Origin: Mesaphorura yosii
Lineage: Eukaryota > Arthropoda > Collembola > Poduromorpha > Tullbergiidae
Direction of reading: 5' to 3'
NCBI GenBank assembly: GCA_009869945.1
Contig: WIXG01000038.1
Location: 248,001 to 312,000 of the forward strand
DNA: 64,000 nucleotides
Part shown: positions 25,301 to 37,713 of the stretch, one piece after another
How positions within the stretch are numbered: the stretch's first letter is position 1
How the letters are laid out: each line of letters opens with the position of its first letter
Program-made: the position numbers and the translations under genes
The notes under the pieces: model-generated
The model's input: only the letters and a program-made list of their open reading frames with translations
Database searches by the model: none
What the model was told of the DNA's origin: nothing

Positions 25301-28300
25301 GCTCATTCCAGTCGAAAGAACACGAGAGCACTTCTATTAGGCTGATACTTTCATACAGATTAGCAAGCCTGCTCTAATGGCATGACAGCGAGTATTTACG
25401 CAAGATTAGGATTCTGTGTGCATGAGCATTTAAGCATGGGGCACGGAATCTCGAGTGGCAAAGCAAGCGATGAAGTAAATTGTCACTCACTTTAGAGCGA
25501 GAGAACAAGCATGTGAAACATAAGGACAAAGTGATTCCCAAGTTTTCACATTTTCCACCACGAACGAACCAGCTAGCATTTCATTTCTTTCACCGGACCA
25601 TACCATAACGTCAAGCTCTGAACGAGGTAATCTACTTAAGCCTTTCGAATCTAATGCAGAGGTGGGTAAACGAGTAAACGTTTATGGGAACGCGAGCATG
25701 CTAGAGAGCGGCAGTGTGACGTAAATCGAATGTCAAAGGTCAACAAATATAAAGAAAACACCGAATTGAGTTTGTTCCGAGTTCATGCTCACACTGACTT
25801 TGAATTATACATTATTAGAAGAGAAAGAAAGCGACGCAGAGGAACGGCGGAAAGCGGACGGAGAAATGTAATTTTATTTAGAAACCTCTTCTGGGCGGTC
25901 GCATCGCGCGAAACGCGATAGGAAATTGGAAGCAATCCAAAATAAATAAAAAATAGAAGAACAAAAGGTGAGCGGGCTCTGTATTTCTCATTCTCACCAT
26001 TACAATTCCAAAATTCGATTCGACAGGAGTCAGTCTCCTCTTCTTCTATTTCGTGGTGGCTCGTCCGTCTTGGGTATATCAATTGAAATAACATCAGAGA
26101 GACAAGACAAGACGAAGAGAAGGAGCACGATTTATATTCGCACACGTATACATTACAACGGCGGGATAACACAATTGAACCAGGAAACTTCATGTCTTGT
26201 TTCACGTCTCGTGTAATAGTTACCTACCTCGACTCGGATATTGGGAGAAAATTGGAGAAAGTGTATTAAGGGCCTTTGAGGCATCCCAAAACGACAAAAC
26301 AACTAGCACATTCAAACACCGACACGGACACGTCCATTCTCCGGTCGCCAACCCGACGTCCCACGATTTTCTCAGCTCTGGGCTCGAGTGTGAGGAAACT
26401 GTGACACCGCAGTTCCATCCAAATATGTGCCTGTCTCCTCAAATTGCAATAAACTGCAATATTCATAAGCTGAAACTGAATTGCGATTGCACACCAAGTA
26501 AATACTGATAGAAAGAGACAAGCATTCTCTGAGGATAAAAACTACTGGCGGAACAAACAAACGGCGACGGATTTTTGAATGAAATGCGGAATCTCCAATA
26601 CACAATGAAAACGGCAATAATACAATTAATCGCTTTTGAACCTACATACAAAAGAGACCAACGGAATTCTTTGCCCGTCCAAACCTCGACTTGGCAAAAA
26701 CAAAAACAAATAGGCGCGGTAAATTGGAGCAGAATTTGTATAGTTGACCAGTCACAAGAGAACTAAAATCAGCATAAACTTTCGCTTTGTAGTCCCATAT
26801 GCCACGTTGTAAATTGTGTTGACTCTGGCGGAATATAGTCCAAGAAAGGCAGAGGCAGGTTGACGTTTGAAATTTGTTGCAGTGCGACTACACAAATTTC
26901 ATCAATACAGGAAAGGTGAACGTGAAACTTTGGCAGTGAGAGTTGTATAATCGTTGGAGAAGAGGAGTTGAATGATGATGAGTTTGAATAAAACAAGAGA
27001 CTCATTTTATCCAAAGAAAGGTGAAAGAACAAAGAGTGAGGCTGCTTTGTCCTTTTGTTGACTTTGTCTCTCCATTAGTTATTCTTTGCTGTCCGGGTGC
27101 GTGCGAAGCGCGTGCAATAAGAAGACTGAGAAAGAGAGTATTTCATACCCACCGAAAGCATTGTTGCATTATCTCTGCTGCTGCCACACGCCGGCTCCAA
27201 ACTTTCTCGACGTCTTTGTTGTATCATCACCGTATTTCACCGACCTTATCAAAATATTTTCTCAGCAGCTTTCCTCTCTCGTTTGCCTATTTATCTGTCT
27301 CACTGCTGCCGGCATTCCCAGACTGCCAGTTTCGCAGTTTCACCAACGCAAAGCAAAAGCAGCTGAATTCTTCAAATCTTGGACTAGTGCAGAGTGTAGA
27401 AGCAGTGAATGAACTCCCGTTGCCGGGAGCGTCAACTTTCTCATCGGTCGGGTGGTCGTTTAATACATTATGACCTCTGGCTACTCATGTTATCAAACGT
27501 CAGACACATTTGTAGATATCAACGCCGTTAAAATGCGTCAGTCACTGCTCGGCTCTGTTCAATTGCTAGACGGGGAAAGTTAAGCCCGCAATTTACACCT
27601 GCAAGTCTTCGCCTTACATATGAGCTTTTAGTTCCTTAAAGTTACCGTTTGCTCATCCCAAAACGAAAAAGGAATTGCTGGATTCTGACTTGCTGGTGCT
27701 GAAAGTTAATCCAATCCTGAAACAATGCGCACGGTTTCCACTTTGCCCGAATACGAGCCCAATATTAACATTCGTATTCTTAAAGCCGGTGCCTCATGAT
27801 GATTTGTTCTCCGCTTTTCTTATTTCTTGGAGATGAAATCAGGCGATCATAAACAATTCATTTCACATGTGGGTTTTTCCCGTGACATTTATCATATGCA
27901 ATCTCCAATCGTACTTCATATCGCAACGATTTGGAACAGTCTCCACTCCATCTAAATCCTGCTCGAGGAAAGGTTCTGAATGTCGCTCGCTGCCTTGTTG
28001 GCGGCTTACGCAGAGACTGTGCGGGCGATGAAATATCTAGATAATAACGAACAAATGAATTATTTTTCTCAAAAATTATATTTTGTTGGCAAGAGAAGAC
28101 GTTCCTGAAGCCTTTCCTCGGTGTTCGAAAGGTCTTCGATTCATTTCCATGAAAAATCAATCTCGCTCTCTTTTGTCTTTCTCCCCTTTGCCCAAGAAGA
28201 TTCTTCCTTTATCTCTTCTGCAGTCATTTGGTTCTTAAAAGTCTACCTCAAAGCGGAAGCCGAAGGAAGAAATCCACCTTATTTCAGCTGAGGCATAATT

Positions 28301-31300
28301 TCTTGGCATTTTGTGACTTTTTCATTTTTTTCTGCTGCATTTCTGCGAAAAGATTAGGAACAGACGAGATGAAAAATAATAATGACGCCATTTCTTGGTT
28401 CGGAAAGCATAATGGAATTTGTCTGGGTATTTGCTTGTGGCTGCGCGCCACATTGGAATTTCGTGTTGGCCGCGTTGAAATAAAGAACTTTTGCTGTGAG
28501 CGCAGGCACAACTGTCCAAATGAAATTCTTCCCAAATCAGTTGATAAGTTTGGACCCGCGAAGTTTGGCTCACAACTGGCAACCGCGATAATGCGTGGAA
28601 AGTTTAGGATTTGAGCTTATTTTCATTTAGACTTCCACGTCTGCGGCTTCCAAACAGACGAATCGGATGCGACGCTGCTGCTGGAATGGCATGCTTTCGG
28701 ATTTAATGTCCTCGTCTTTTACGTCCACGATAGAGAGCGAGAGATTGAGGATGGGCTCCGCAGCTGCGTTTTCTCTCATACTTTGCCATTGTCATCGTCT
28801 CTCATTCTGTCACCTTCGCCGATTCCTACGCGCCGTGCCGTCACTTTCAAGCAGTTGAGCGACGAAATCTACCTATGCGTAGGGTATAACGCGTCTCCAT
28901 CTTCTTGAGCGTAACAAATTGAGGTGGCTGCGTTGAAAACCGACCGCCCTCCTTGAATTTCTTTACCTCGTCCATTCCGTGCCCGCTCCTTCATTAACTT
29001 GGATCCTCTCACTTCGTTGCACAAACTTGAATCTTGACAAAAAGTCAGGAAGGCGCAGCAAAACGCTCGCCACTCATTTTTTTTGCTTTTATCTTAAAAC
29101 TTTCCGTTAATGAGTCATGAATCGCTTTATCGCTTATCGCAGTTGATCGCTGGAATGCGTATTTACGGCCCTGATGTTGTGGAAAGAAGAAGATTGTTCA
29201 ACAATATTTTCCACACAGAAGCGTTAGAAACTTCTGTAAAAATCTGGTGAATGGAGAACCGTCTCTTCTTTGTGCATGCGTCGTTATCAAAATGTGCTCA
29301 GTGGCCTGTGCCTTGAAGCGGCGGTTTAAACAAAAAATGTGTGAAACTGCAAATGACAAGTGTCCTTCTGATAACCATCAGCAGGGCTCACGAGTTGTGA
29401 AAAATGCTAATGCTTCGACATTAGTACGTGTTAGTGTTGATGCGGGAGCATTAAGCATATAGCAGACGAGCCGCCCAGAGACGCTTGACGCTTGACTCTC
29501 GCAATAATCGATCATTCTTGCCTACTATCTCGTCGTTAGAGTTGTGGCGTGGCGTGCATAAAGTCAACATGCTAATGGTAGGAGCACTAAAGCGAATATA
29601 ATAATGGTAATTTATTTCAGTGCAGCCACAGACACTTGAATTTGATCAAAACGTGGATGCTGGTGAAAATTGTCTTGAGACGAGACAAGAAGACAGCACC
29701 GAAAGATTACAAGTGGGAATAAGAAGAGCATGTGTTGCTGTTGCCGCACAGTTTTTTTGTGTGGTGTAGTTTACCATTTTGGAGAGACGCGAGACACATG
29801 GCGAGACAAAATCGCGAAAGGCGAAAGAGGTTTTGGTTCACTTGTCGCGTGCTTCAGGAAAAGAGATATCGCCGCCTGCCCATAGAAACAATAAGACCAT
29901 AACGCTCAGATCCATGCGATGTGCGATGTGTGATTTTTCCATATTTGTAGCGGGTTGGATGCGTAAGGAAACATGCCACCTCTTTTGGATTGCTTTGTGC
30001 AAGCGCTGTTCCAGATGACTCAACTCCTCAGAATTAAATTCTCAACTTTCACACCGACATGAAGCTCCTTCGTTTACGTTTACGCGATGAAAACCACTTT
30101 CAAGTTGGAATTGGAAGAGCAAGAATGGAGAAAATCTTTCCATGTCATTTTTGCTTTCTCATTAGTCGCCATTCTTGAAATTTTTATACTCTCACTGATA
30201 TGCCTTGCTACTATTTTCTCCCTTTGCCCGGTGCCGTCACTTTCCAACATGACGCTGGCTGGCTGCTTTCTGCACGGCGGTGAAATTGTGAAGATTTTGC
30301 GACTAAAAACTCGGGCATCGGGTTGCACAAGTTTTGTGCTTGTAAACTAAAACTGGAAGCAGAAGAATTTTGCCAGACGGCGAAGGGTGACTGAAAAGAT
30401 AGCGTAGGTGTGTGACGTGCGGGTTTGAAGTGTCTGGTTATGCTCTAGAGCAGCCAGGGTGGAGCGAGTTATCTGATTTTACATGACAGATGACAAGTCG
30501 TAGTAATCAAGTTCAGCTCATTTCTCAGTTCAATTTCAAACAAAGGAAAATTGCATTTTGGCGAGAGCAAACGAGAAGAAAATGAAGGAGAAACTACCCG
30601 GCGTACGTAAATATGAAAGCGCGAGTTGAAAGACGGTCTGCTCTGCCTGTCTGAGGGCAAGTTTGAATCTGAAAGTAGTTTGCGTTTCTGTTGAGTGTTC
30701 GTTTGCTCTTTCCACGCGCGTTTCCTGCGCGCTCTCACGCCACGCCATTCCTCTACTTTACATATTATATTCTCATTCCGGTCGCACGCGCACTGCAGCC
30801 AGTTTCTTTCTCTAATGGCATGGCATTGGAGATTCCTGGGGTGAATGGAAAACAAGTGGATGTTGATTAGCATAGAGAGTGTCACAAATTGACTTGCATG
30901 AGCTCCGGTTTTCAACAAGCTCTCTTCTAGAGATCTAATCCATTCTTAAGTTCTCACCACTTGTCGTCTCGTCTCGCTCCTGGCATGGCTTCTGTACTTC
31001 TCTGCCTGCCTTTCTCCTCTATAATTCATATGCAGCGGCAGCTGCAGCCGCTCGCCCGTCGCTCACAACGTGCTCAGCGACAAAATTTCGCCCGCGCGCA
31101 CCTTTATCCCGACTTCCCGACTTGATATTCGTAACCATCTGCAGTCTGTGCATTGGCAAGCGTAAATATCGCTCAGACCTCAAATGAACGCCTGACAGTC
31201 TTACATGTAATCTAAAAATCTCCGTAATCTCTTTCACAAGTAATTAAACGAAGAAATAGCAGAGGAACTCTGGAAAACAAGCTCAATCAAAACGACGGTA

Positions 31301-33487
31301 GATTTGGCTCAAATATTTCGCCGGGCACAGCAAATGGTTTCTTCTTCATGTGAGAATAGCGAACTGGACTGAATGCGTACGTTAAATCGGTGTAAAGTCT
31401 CAAAACACAAGTGTCGAGAAGTACGTCAATGTAAATAAGTTTTGTGTACAATTCTTTCGTCATTGTACAATGCTCTCCGTTGCGTAAGTGCGTAAGTCTT
31501 GCACGCATGCAAAGTGAGAAGGCAAGCCTTTCAAAAAGATCGCGTCAGAATTTATTGAATTCAAATGAGAAAAGTTTTTTCATTAATTCCAAACGGAAGT
31601 TGGGTACACGCGCTAAGCAAAGCTGGCTTGTGATCTGAAAGCCATTATGCAGTGCAATGCAAATGCAAGGCTGATTCGGGCACCGAGTCGGTTGCTTTCT
31701 TTGCCTTACACCATTCTGCTGAGGATAGAAAAGTTGAGCGTGGCAGGCTTTCGACTAGACTGCTTAGACGGGGGTAGATAAATATATTGAAAATAAAATT
31801 TCAAGGCGGTTACCGTCGAAGTCGAACTCTGCAGCCTAATCCACAAACGATGGGGTACACGCGCGCAGCCCGTATTTTCTAAACGCATTGAAGGTGACAG
31901 CCGAACACACCGACATCTGCAAGGAGTCAAGAAGATTGTGAAACTTCGCTAAAGCTAAAGCACTCAACAGGCCGATGCAATGCTCCGTCAGTGATTTATT
32001 TGCTCAAATATAAATTTAAACGCACCCTTCGAAATAAAGCCGAAACTGACGCTGAACTTTGTTGTTTGAAGGATTTGCCGTTTGGACAAAAAAAACTTAA
32101 TTCCAAGCCAAAGCGCTGATCGCCAATTTCTAGGAACCAGCTTTGGTTTCATGTGGATAGAATTGAAATCATCTTGCCATTATGAGTGACCATCTTTCAT
32201 TTGCAGGTAGGCAAATTTCGCATCGCACGAGTTGCAGCCGGAATTTTTTTGACAAGTATTCAAGTAAATTCGTCTTGGTAAAATGTGACACATGACAGCT
32301 TGAAAAATTGGACACGGACAAGGAATTGACAAGATTCCCCGTCAACCTCCAGGAGGGCTCTGTCACTTTCCGCGAGAAGCATTTGTTTCCAGTCGGGTTT
32401 AAGAACGAAAAATGTCTGGTTGTCAGTCATTCCCCTTCAGGCCGCTTCAAAGTGGGCATTTAAGGAGAAACACTTGCATTTGAATAAGTCAGGTTGATGG
32501 ATCATTTCAAATTCACCACGGCGACGTGGACTTTCGGAGGACGCGGACGCTGAACTTTTCTGGAAAGAAGAGCCAATTCGAGTGAAAGTCACCGGACAAA
32601 ATGTGTCTCAGAATTTTACATTTGAGAATGTAATGTGAAGTTTTTGTGAGTTCGCTTGCGTATTTTGCGAATGCATCCATTCGTTTTGTGGCAGGAGAGC
32701 AAAGAACAAGCTGCGGGCTGCTGGCGGTCTGGTTGAGAATGTTATTGTTGAATAATGCGAAACTGTTATTGGTCTCGAACTCGAGCGCTAGCATTTTGTC
32801 TCTGGTCTGAATATGCTTCTTTCCTTCCACGTTTCCAATATTTCATTTCCACATTGTGAGTTTATTATTTTCCATCCTGCGCCACCCGAAAAGCGCCAAC
32901 CTGCTTGAAAGTGGTCCGCAACAGAAAATAAAATATATTAAAGTGGCTTACTCTGAAAGCAGGACCAATTTAAACAAAATTTAATATGGAACAGCTTCCA
33001 AGCGCAGTCATTTTTTATATTGCTTTGTCCGAAACCGACTGACCAGTGGCCAGCGAGCGTAGCTACTGCATCTCATCGTAAATGCTTGTCATGCACAACG
33101 CACGGTCCGAAACGAGAATAGAAATATTTGTGACAGCGACAGCCACTTTGCAGGCAAATGGGGTCATGAATTACGAATTGTGGAGGACAATTTGAGCATT
33201 AAACTTTCGTTATGATGGTTTCGCTAGTCGGAGGAAGCATGCCCACTTTAACAGCATAAATATTTCCTGTAGCTTTGCGTCTGTCCGAAATATTTGTCCA
33301 TCGAGCATCCTGATACCCGGAAGAATTCTCATTAAATTGGGACGGACGGCGAGCAGTTTGAATTTGCCCAAATATGGCATTTTAGCGATTACATTCACAT
33401 TTACATTTAATTCTAGTAGAATGACATCATCCATTTATTTAGACTGCTCGTATTTTCAATAAGCTACGTATTTCAGGGTTAATAACA
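19353..33487. other. Gene desert of about 14 kb
   Basis: Apart from the repeat copy at 20790-20905, I can support no gene here. Many frames of 60-150 codons occur on both strands, often several overlapping at one place (for example 27021-27473, 28228-28614, 30469-30918). None has a family motif or a phase-consistent exon chain. Short CAG/CAT runs occur near 23928-23938, 24797-24817 and 25241-25253. Long-range regulatory DNA is possible but not shown. Confidence 0.5.
20790..20905. repeat. Third partial copy of dead-end-like 3' flank
   Basis: This matches 18780-18895, the poly(A)-signal region of the RRM gene, in the same orientation. It includes the 'gtgaatgaataaaacaa' block and the following 'actatc..ttctt.a.tgaca'. 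Upstream of it I could not recognise RRM coding sequence. Confidence 0.5.
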
Positions 33488-33770
33488 ATGGGTCGTGATT
33501 ACTTCACCACTTTCATTCGCTGCACCGACGGAAAGCTCAAGGCGATGGTCACAAGTCCGGTCTAAAGCAAGCGCCTTGAATCCAGACTATTATTCAGATT
33601 AATTACGCTTGAAGTGAAGTCGAATGTATGAAGAAGTAGAGAAGTACTCACTTGCTTGCTGCTTCTAGGCTCCCAGTCCTGTCGCTCCAACAGAGAATTA
33701 CGTCCATGCTTCACTGAGCACAGCTGCCGTCGCTATCTTCAAGGGCCTTCGCTCCAACTTCTTGTTTTAG
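33488..33770 (+). CDS. Candidate small two-exon protein gene
   Basis: After a clear acceptor (TATTTCAG at about 33477) an ATG opens a 25-codon frame (MGRDYFTTFIRCTDG...) that ends at 33565. A second acceptor (CTTCTAG at 33668) opens a 33-codon frame ending in TAG at 33768-33770, and AATAAA follows 54 nt later. Joining the weak donor GTCTAA at 33560 to the second exon keeps phase and gives about 57 residues. Without that splice the first frame encodes only 25 residues. I do not recognise the protein and see no signal peptide. The acceptors and poly(A) signal suggest a transcript; the coding claim is tentative. Confidence 0.3.
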
Positions 33771-33823
33771 TTACCTCTTCGTTCTAGAAGCTCGAAAGAT
33801 GATTGCGATTACGTGTCCTCGCC

Positions 33824-33829
33824 AATAAA
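33824..33829 (+). terminator. Poly(A) signal after the small candidate gene
   Basis: AATAAA lies 54 nt past the TAG at 33768-33770. Confidence 0.4.
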
Positions 33830-33910
33830 AGCAGCTCGCCAACTGCCCAGGCCACACATAACGAGGGTTCGCCGTATCTTCTAGTTGGCTTGAAGTGCGA
33901 CACTAGACTC

Positions 33911-33922
33911 GGGGGGGGGGGG
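33911..33922 (+). repeat. Homopolymer run of 12 G
   Basis: Twelve consecutive G bases, the only such run noticed in the window. Its length may vary or be mis-called in sequencing. Confidence 0.9.
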
Positions 33923-36900
33923 CAACCGCGAAGAATTTCGTTTCTTACGCGGAGAGTAAGAAAATGGCGGTGAAGATCAACGCTTACATCTCACTACTCA
34001 GCCTTGGAGGAGTTGCACATTGATAAGGTTATCGAGGCCGTTTTTCGTATGAACGTCGAGGAGGAAGAAAAGCGCGCTGAAATGAATGCATTTGCAAAAT
34101 TTTTCAAGAGAAACTAAATGCTTCGTTGCATTGCTTTTGCGTCTTGTTTTGCGACATTGAATAAAAAGCATCCATACGCGAACCTTTACCAATCTCGTTC
34201 TTGATATATCAAGACCATTATTGGTTAAGACTCTCTTATGCTCTAAAAATGTGCTTCTTCCATCTTTTCAATAGCAATTGAGATGCCAGGTGTTCCTATT
34301 CAGATTTCCGGGGTGGCCTGCTGAATTCCCATGCAGTCAACGCAGAAATTACGAGATTTAGTCAGTCAACGCAGAGAGGCGAGGGAGCTCACGAATAAAT
34401 TTGCACGCTGCATCAATTTTCATGTGTTTAATCAGGCATTAATTTGAAGTTGTGCTCAGTCTTTCATGGCTGATGAATATGCATAGTGTCTTCATTGTCA
34501 CTGGAACCAAACTTGCCGCTCGGCTTCGGCGTTCTCTCGCTCGCTTGACTGCCTATCGTCACTCTGGAAGAACGCATCTTCTTGACTCGAATCCTTGAAG
34601 TGTGAAGCATTTGATACTTGAGGAACTTAGAGACAGATTTCATGAATTTAGTGTCAAGCAGCGTGAAAGCATGTGACACAAGGCGACGGCAAGTCAGGTC
34701 TTCATCATTTTGTACTTGTGAACATTTTCCAACCGCCAAACTTTAATTCCTTATTAGTATTTATCTTCCTCCTCTGCTCCTCGTGCTGTAGTTTTAGAAC
34801 TGATAATCTTTCGTTGAGTCGGTGATAGTATGCAAATTGGAACACTCTCGAAAGGGTCGTAGTATATTTGCAGGCGTGGTTCGGACTCGAAACTGCAAGC
34901 GAGTCTGTGGCTGAGTAGAGTCAATATTTTTTAGAAAACTACTCTCGGACTTGGGGGAAAGACAGTCTGGTCTGCGCGTCGCAAATAAATACAAACACCT
35001 AATCAAGCGAAGACGAAACGAATGCGCCATAAACGTTAATTGAATTTATCCACAAAACAACTCGCAGTCATCGCTAGTATCAGATCGCCGAGATCTCATG
35101 ATCTCATCCTCTTCCTTTCAGTCGTCTCAATGATTCTCTTGATTAGCTTAAATTGAACGCCAGCGAGTCAGCATTTTCTGGAGGAGACACGCGATTCTTT
35201 TTCTTCGTCGACGGTCTTCTTCTGACTGCTATCTTATTGACCCTTCTCATTTCTCGTCTCCTCGTCGCTTTCTTTTTCTGGTTCATTAACGTCATCGAAG
35301 GCCTCCCATGCAGCTTCAATTTCATTAAGAAAAGCCGAAGCCATCTCAGTTTACAGACAATAGCAAACACTGACTGACATTCTGCTTCTGAAGTTCAATG
35401 GGTTTGACTTCCTATTTTGTGCGTGCCTATTCCTATTCTTATGAAAAAAGATCCGTAATGATTCGTTGGTCGTTGAATACTGAAATTCCATGCTGACACT
35501 GGCTGACCATGACTCGTTTAGCAGTAAGCAACGACAACGACAGCACGTTCGTTCACGTGCAGTCATCGAGTCGGAATAATGTTGTCTGCATACTTAGAAT
35601 GTTGTTACTATGATGATGATGGGACTTTATGGAAATTTCACGCCGAAAGATTGGGACTGAGAGCGTGAGCCAAAGCTAAAGTAAAAGTCAAGTCATGGTG
35701 TCATGGCCTGGCTTTGCTTTGCTGGCTGGTAAGTGCTCACGCCGTCATTTGTCCCTGCCCAGTAAAGTTAAATGATTGTTAGTGAAAGTTGAGTTGGGGC
35801 TTATTATTATTCCTCAAGTGTTTTGGTTCGTGTGCGAGCTTAATAAAACGTGCGTTGAGTTGATCGTTGATCTGCTTTCCGCTTTCTACTTCCCGACTGA
35901 CTGACTTTAGAGTGCAACTTGTGTGAAGCGATGAATGGATTGCCCGCTCGAGCTTGCAGTGGCTGGCGTGTCATTCTCTCGCGCATTTCGATTCCTTCCG
36001 TGATGTTTGATCATTATTTTGATGACTATTCTTCTTCTTTCTCATCTTTTACGACATGTCAAGCGGAACTATTACGCTCTCAGTCGACGGTGAAAGCAGG
36101 AGACAAACCCTCCATTTCCTCCTCATTTAATGAGACGAGGCTCATTGACATTTTCTCCTTACCGTTCGTTCTTTGCCCGTCTCAGCCACTGCCACATATC
36201 ATCATCTCATCATATTATATTATTATTGGTACTTTAAGCCTTCTCTCCTCGTCGTCGAAATGACAGAACATGGCACGTACAAGCTCTCCAACTCCTCAGA
36301 TACACTCGAGAAATTGAGCACATCGCATCTTCAAAATTCATTTCATCGTGCCCGAACCAACTTCATATATAGGACAATTTCGGTTCTAAACAGCAGGCTG
36401 AGGAAGTTGCTCGCCATTACGGCACACATTTGACAAAACGAAATAAGTAATAAAAAGGACGAAAACGACTTCTTTTCTGTCTGACAAAACTAATAACAAT
36501 ACGAAAGTTTATGTGCTGTCGCTGTCCCCCAACAAAGGAAAGCAATAACAGGCATTTTCGCAAAACATGGTATAAAACGTGTCGTCGAAGGACCGAGGCC
36601 AGCCTCTAGCAGGCCGTTTCTGCAAAATAAGACCATATTTGGCCGTAAAATTAGGCAAAGTAAGGCCATTTAGTTCTATTGGTTGTAAATTTAATTACTA
36701 CTTTGCGCGTGGATATGAGTCATACCTTCCACACTCAACACACGACGGGGGGTCCTGTGTTTGACGACAGCAATGCGCCGAGCCCGACCTCCGCCAGCAG
36801 TCAGCAGAGGTTCAAGGCAAGGTTCAGACTGCTTTCAAGACGTCCGTCGAATTTGCATCTCGAACTGCGGATGTGCCTGCTTATGTCATCGTCAGCTGCG

Positions 36901-37713
36901 ACGTTATGATACTAAAGACTCGAATAAATCCGACTCTCTCGGTTTTGCATGCATTCAATGGCCTTTGTACAGAATAATCTAATATTCACAGAACGAGAAA
37001 CCCATTTCCAAGTAACGGCGAATGAGAGCATTTTAATGCCTAAAATTTGAAGACTGTCGTCCAGACCAGTGGAGAAACTCAACTTTCGAATTCGAAATTT
37101 ACGACTTGGAGCAGCCTTCAGCCAATGATGGCAGCCTAACTGCGATAAAATAAATAAAATAGACCACTCGAACAAAGGCAGAGATAAAAATAGAAATAAA
37201 TAAATTTTATTTGACGCCACAAAGCAATAATATACTCTTTGGGTTTATCACCGCGGACGCAGGAACGAACGCCAGACTTCCATTCAATATAAATGCTTAT
37301 TTCATTACACGTTCTGAATTTATGCGTATAGCAATTTTGAGTCTATGACAAGAGGTACTTGTGCAAACGGTTACACGGTAAGATAAACTGAACAATAAAG
37401 CATTGCGCAATGTTGGAGTACTGAAAAAACGTTAGTAAAATTGTAGCATCGTTTCTTTGACATTTGACTATTGTTGACAACTAAATCTTAAATCTGGTAC
37501 TTCTATTCACGCCAATTTCGTAATTTCCTTGTTTAATCACAAACTAAATGCAAGTTCCAACTAGTTACGGTTAGTCAGTTCTGTAGCCTTGAAAGTATAA
37601 AATATCTACGCATAAAACTTATTGTTAATTTGGCTCAAACTGTTTGATTGTCTCGGAGTACCTAAAATTATTACGTCTGTTAATTAAGTTAATGACTTAT
37701 GAACTCAATTTAT
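33923..37713. other. Intergenic, no supported gene
   Basis: No gene can be supported. On the minus strand around 35240-35350 a purine-rich stretch opens MASAFLNEIEAAWEAFDDV... for 36 codons before a TAA. It is acidic and could be a small start exon, but no partner exon was found. The right end is the presumed 3' UTR side of the BLTP3 gene. Confidence 0.45.

Noticed and set aside
27021-27473. Two overlapping plus-strand frames of 150 and 108 codons
   Set aside because: Two different frames are open over the same bases, which points to chance lack of stops; neither has a motif.
30469-30918. 149-codon minus-strand open frame
   Set aside because: Several overlapping frames in the same place, no motif, and composition like the surrounding non-coding sequence.
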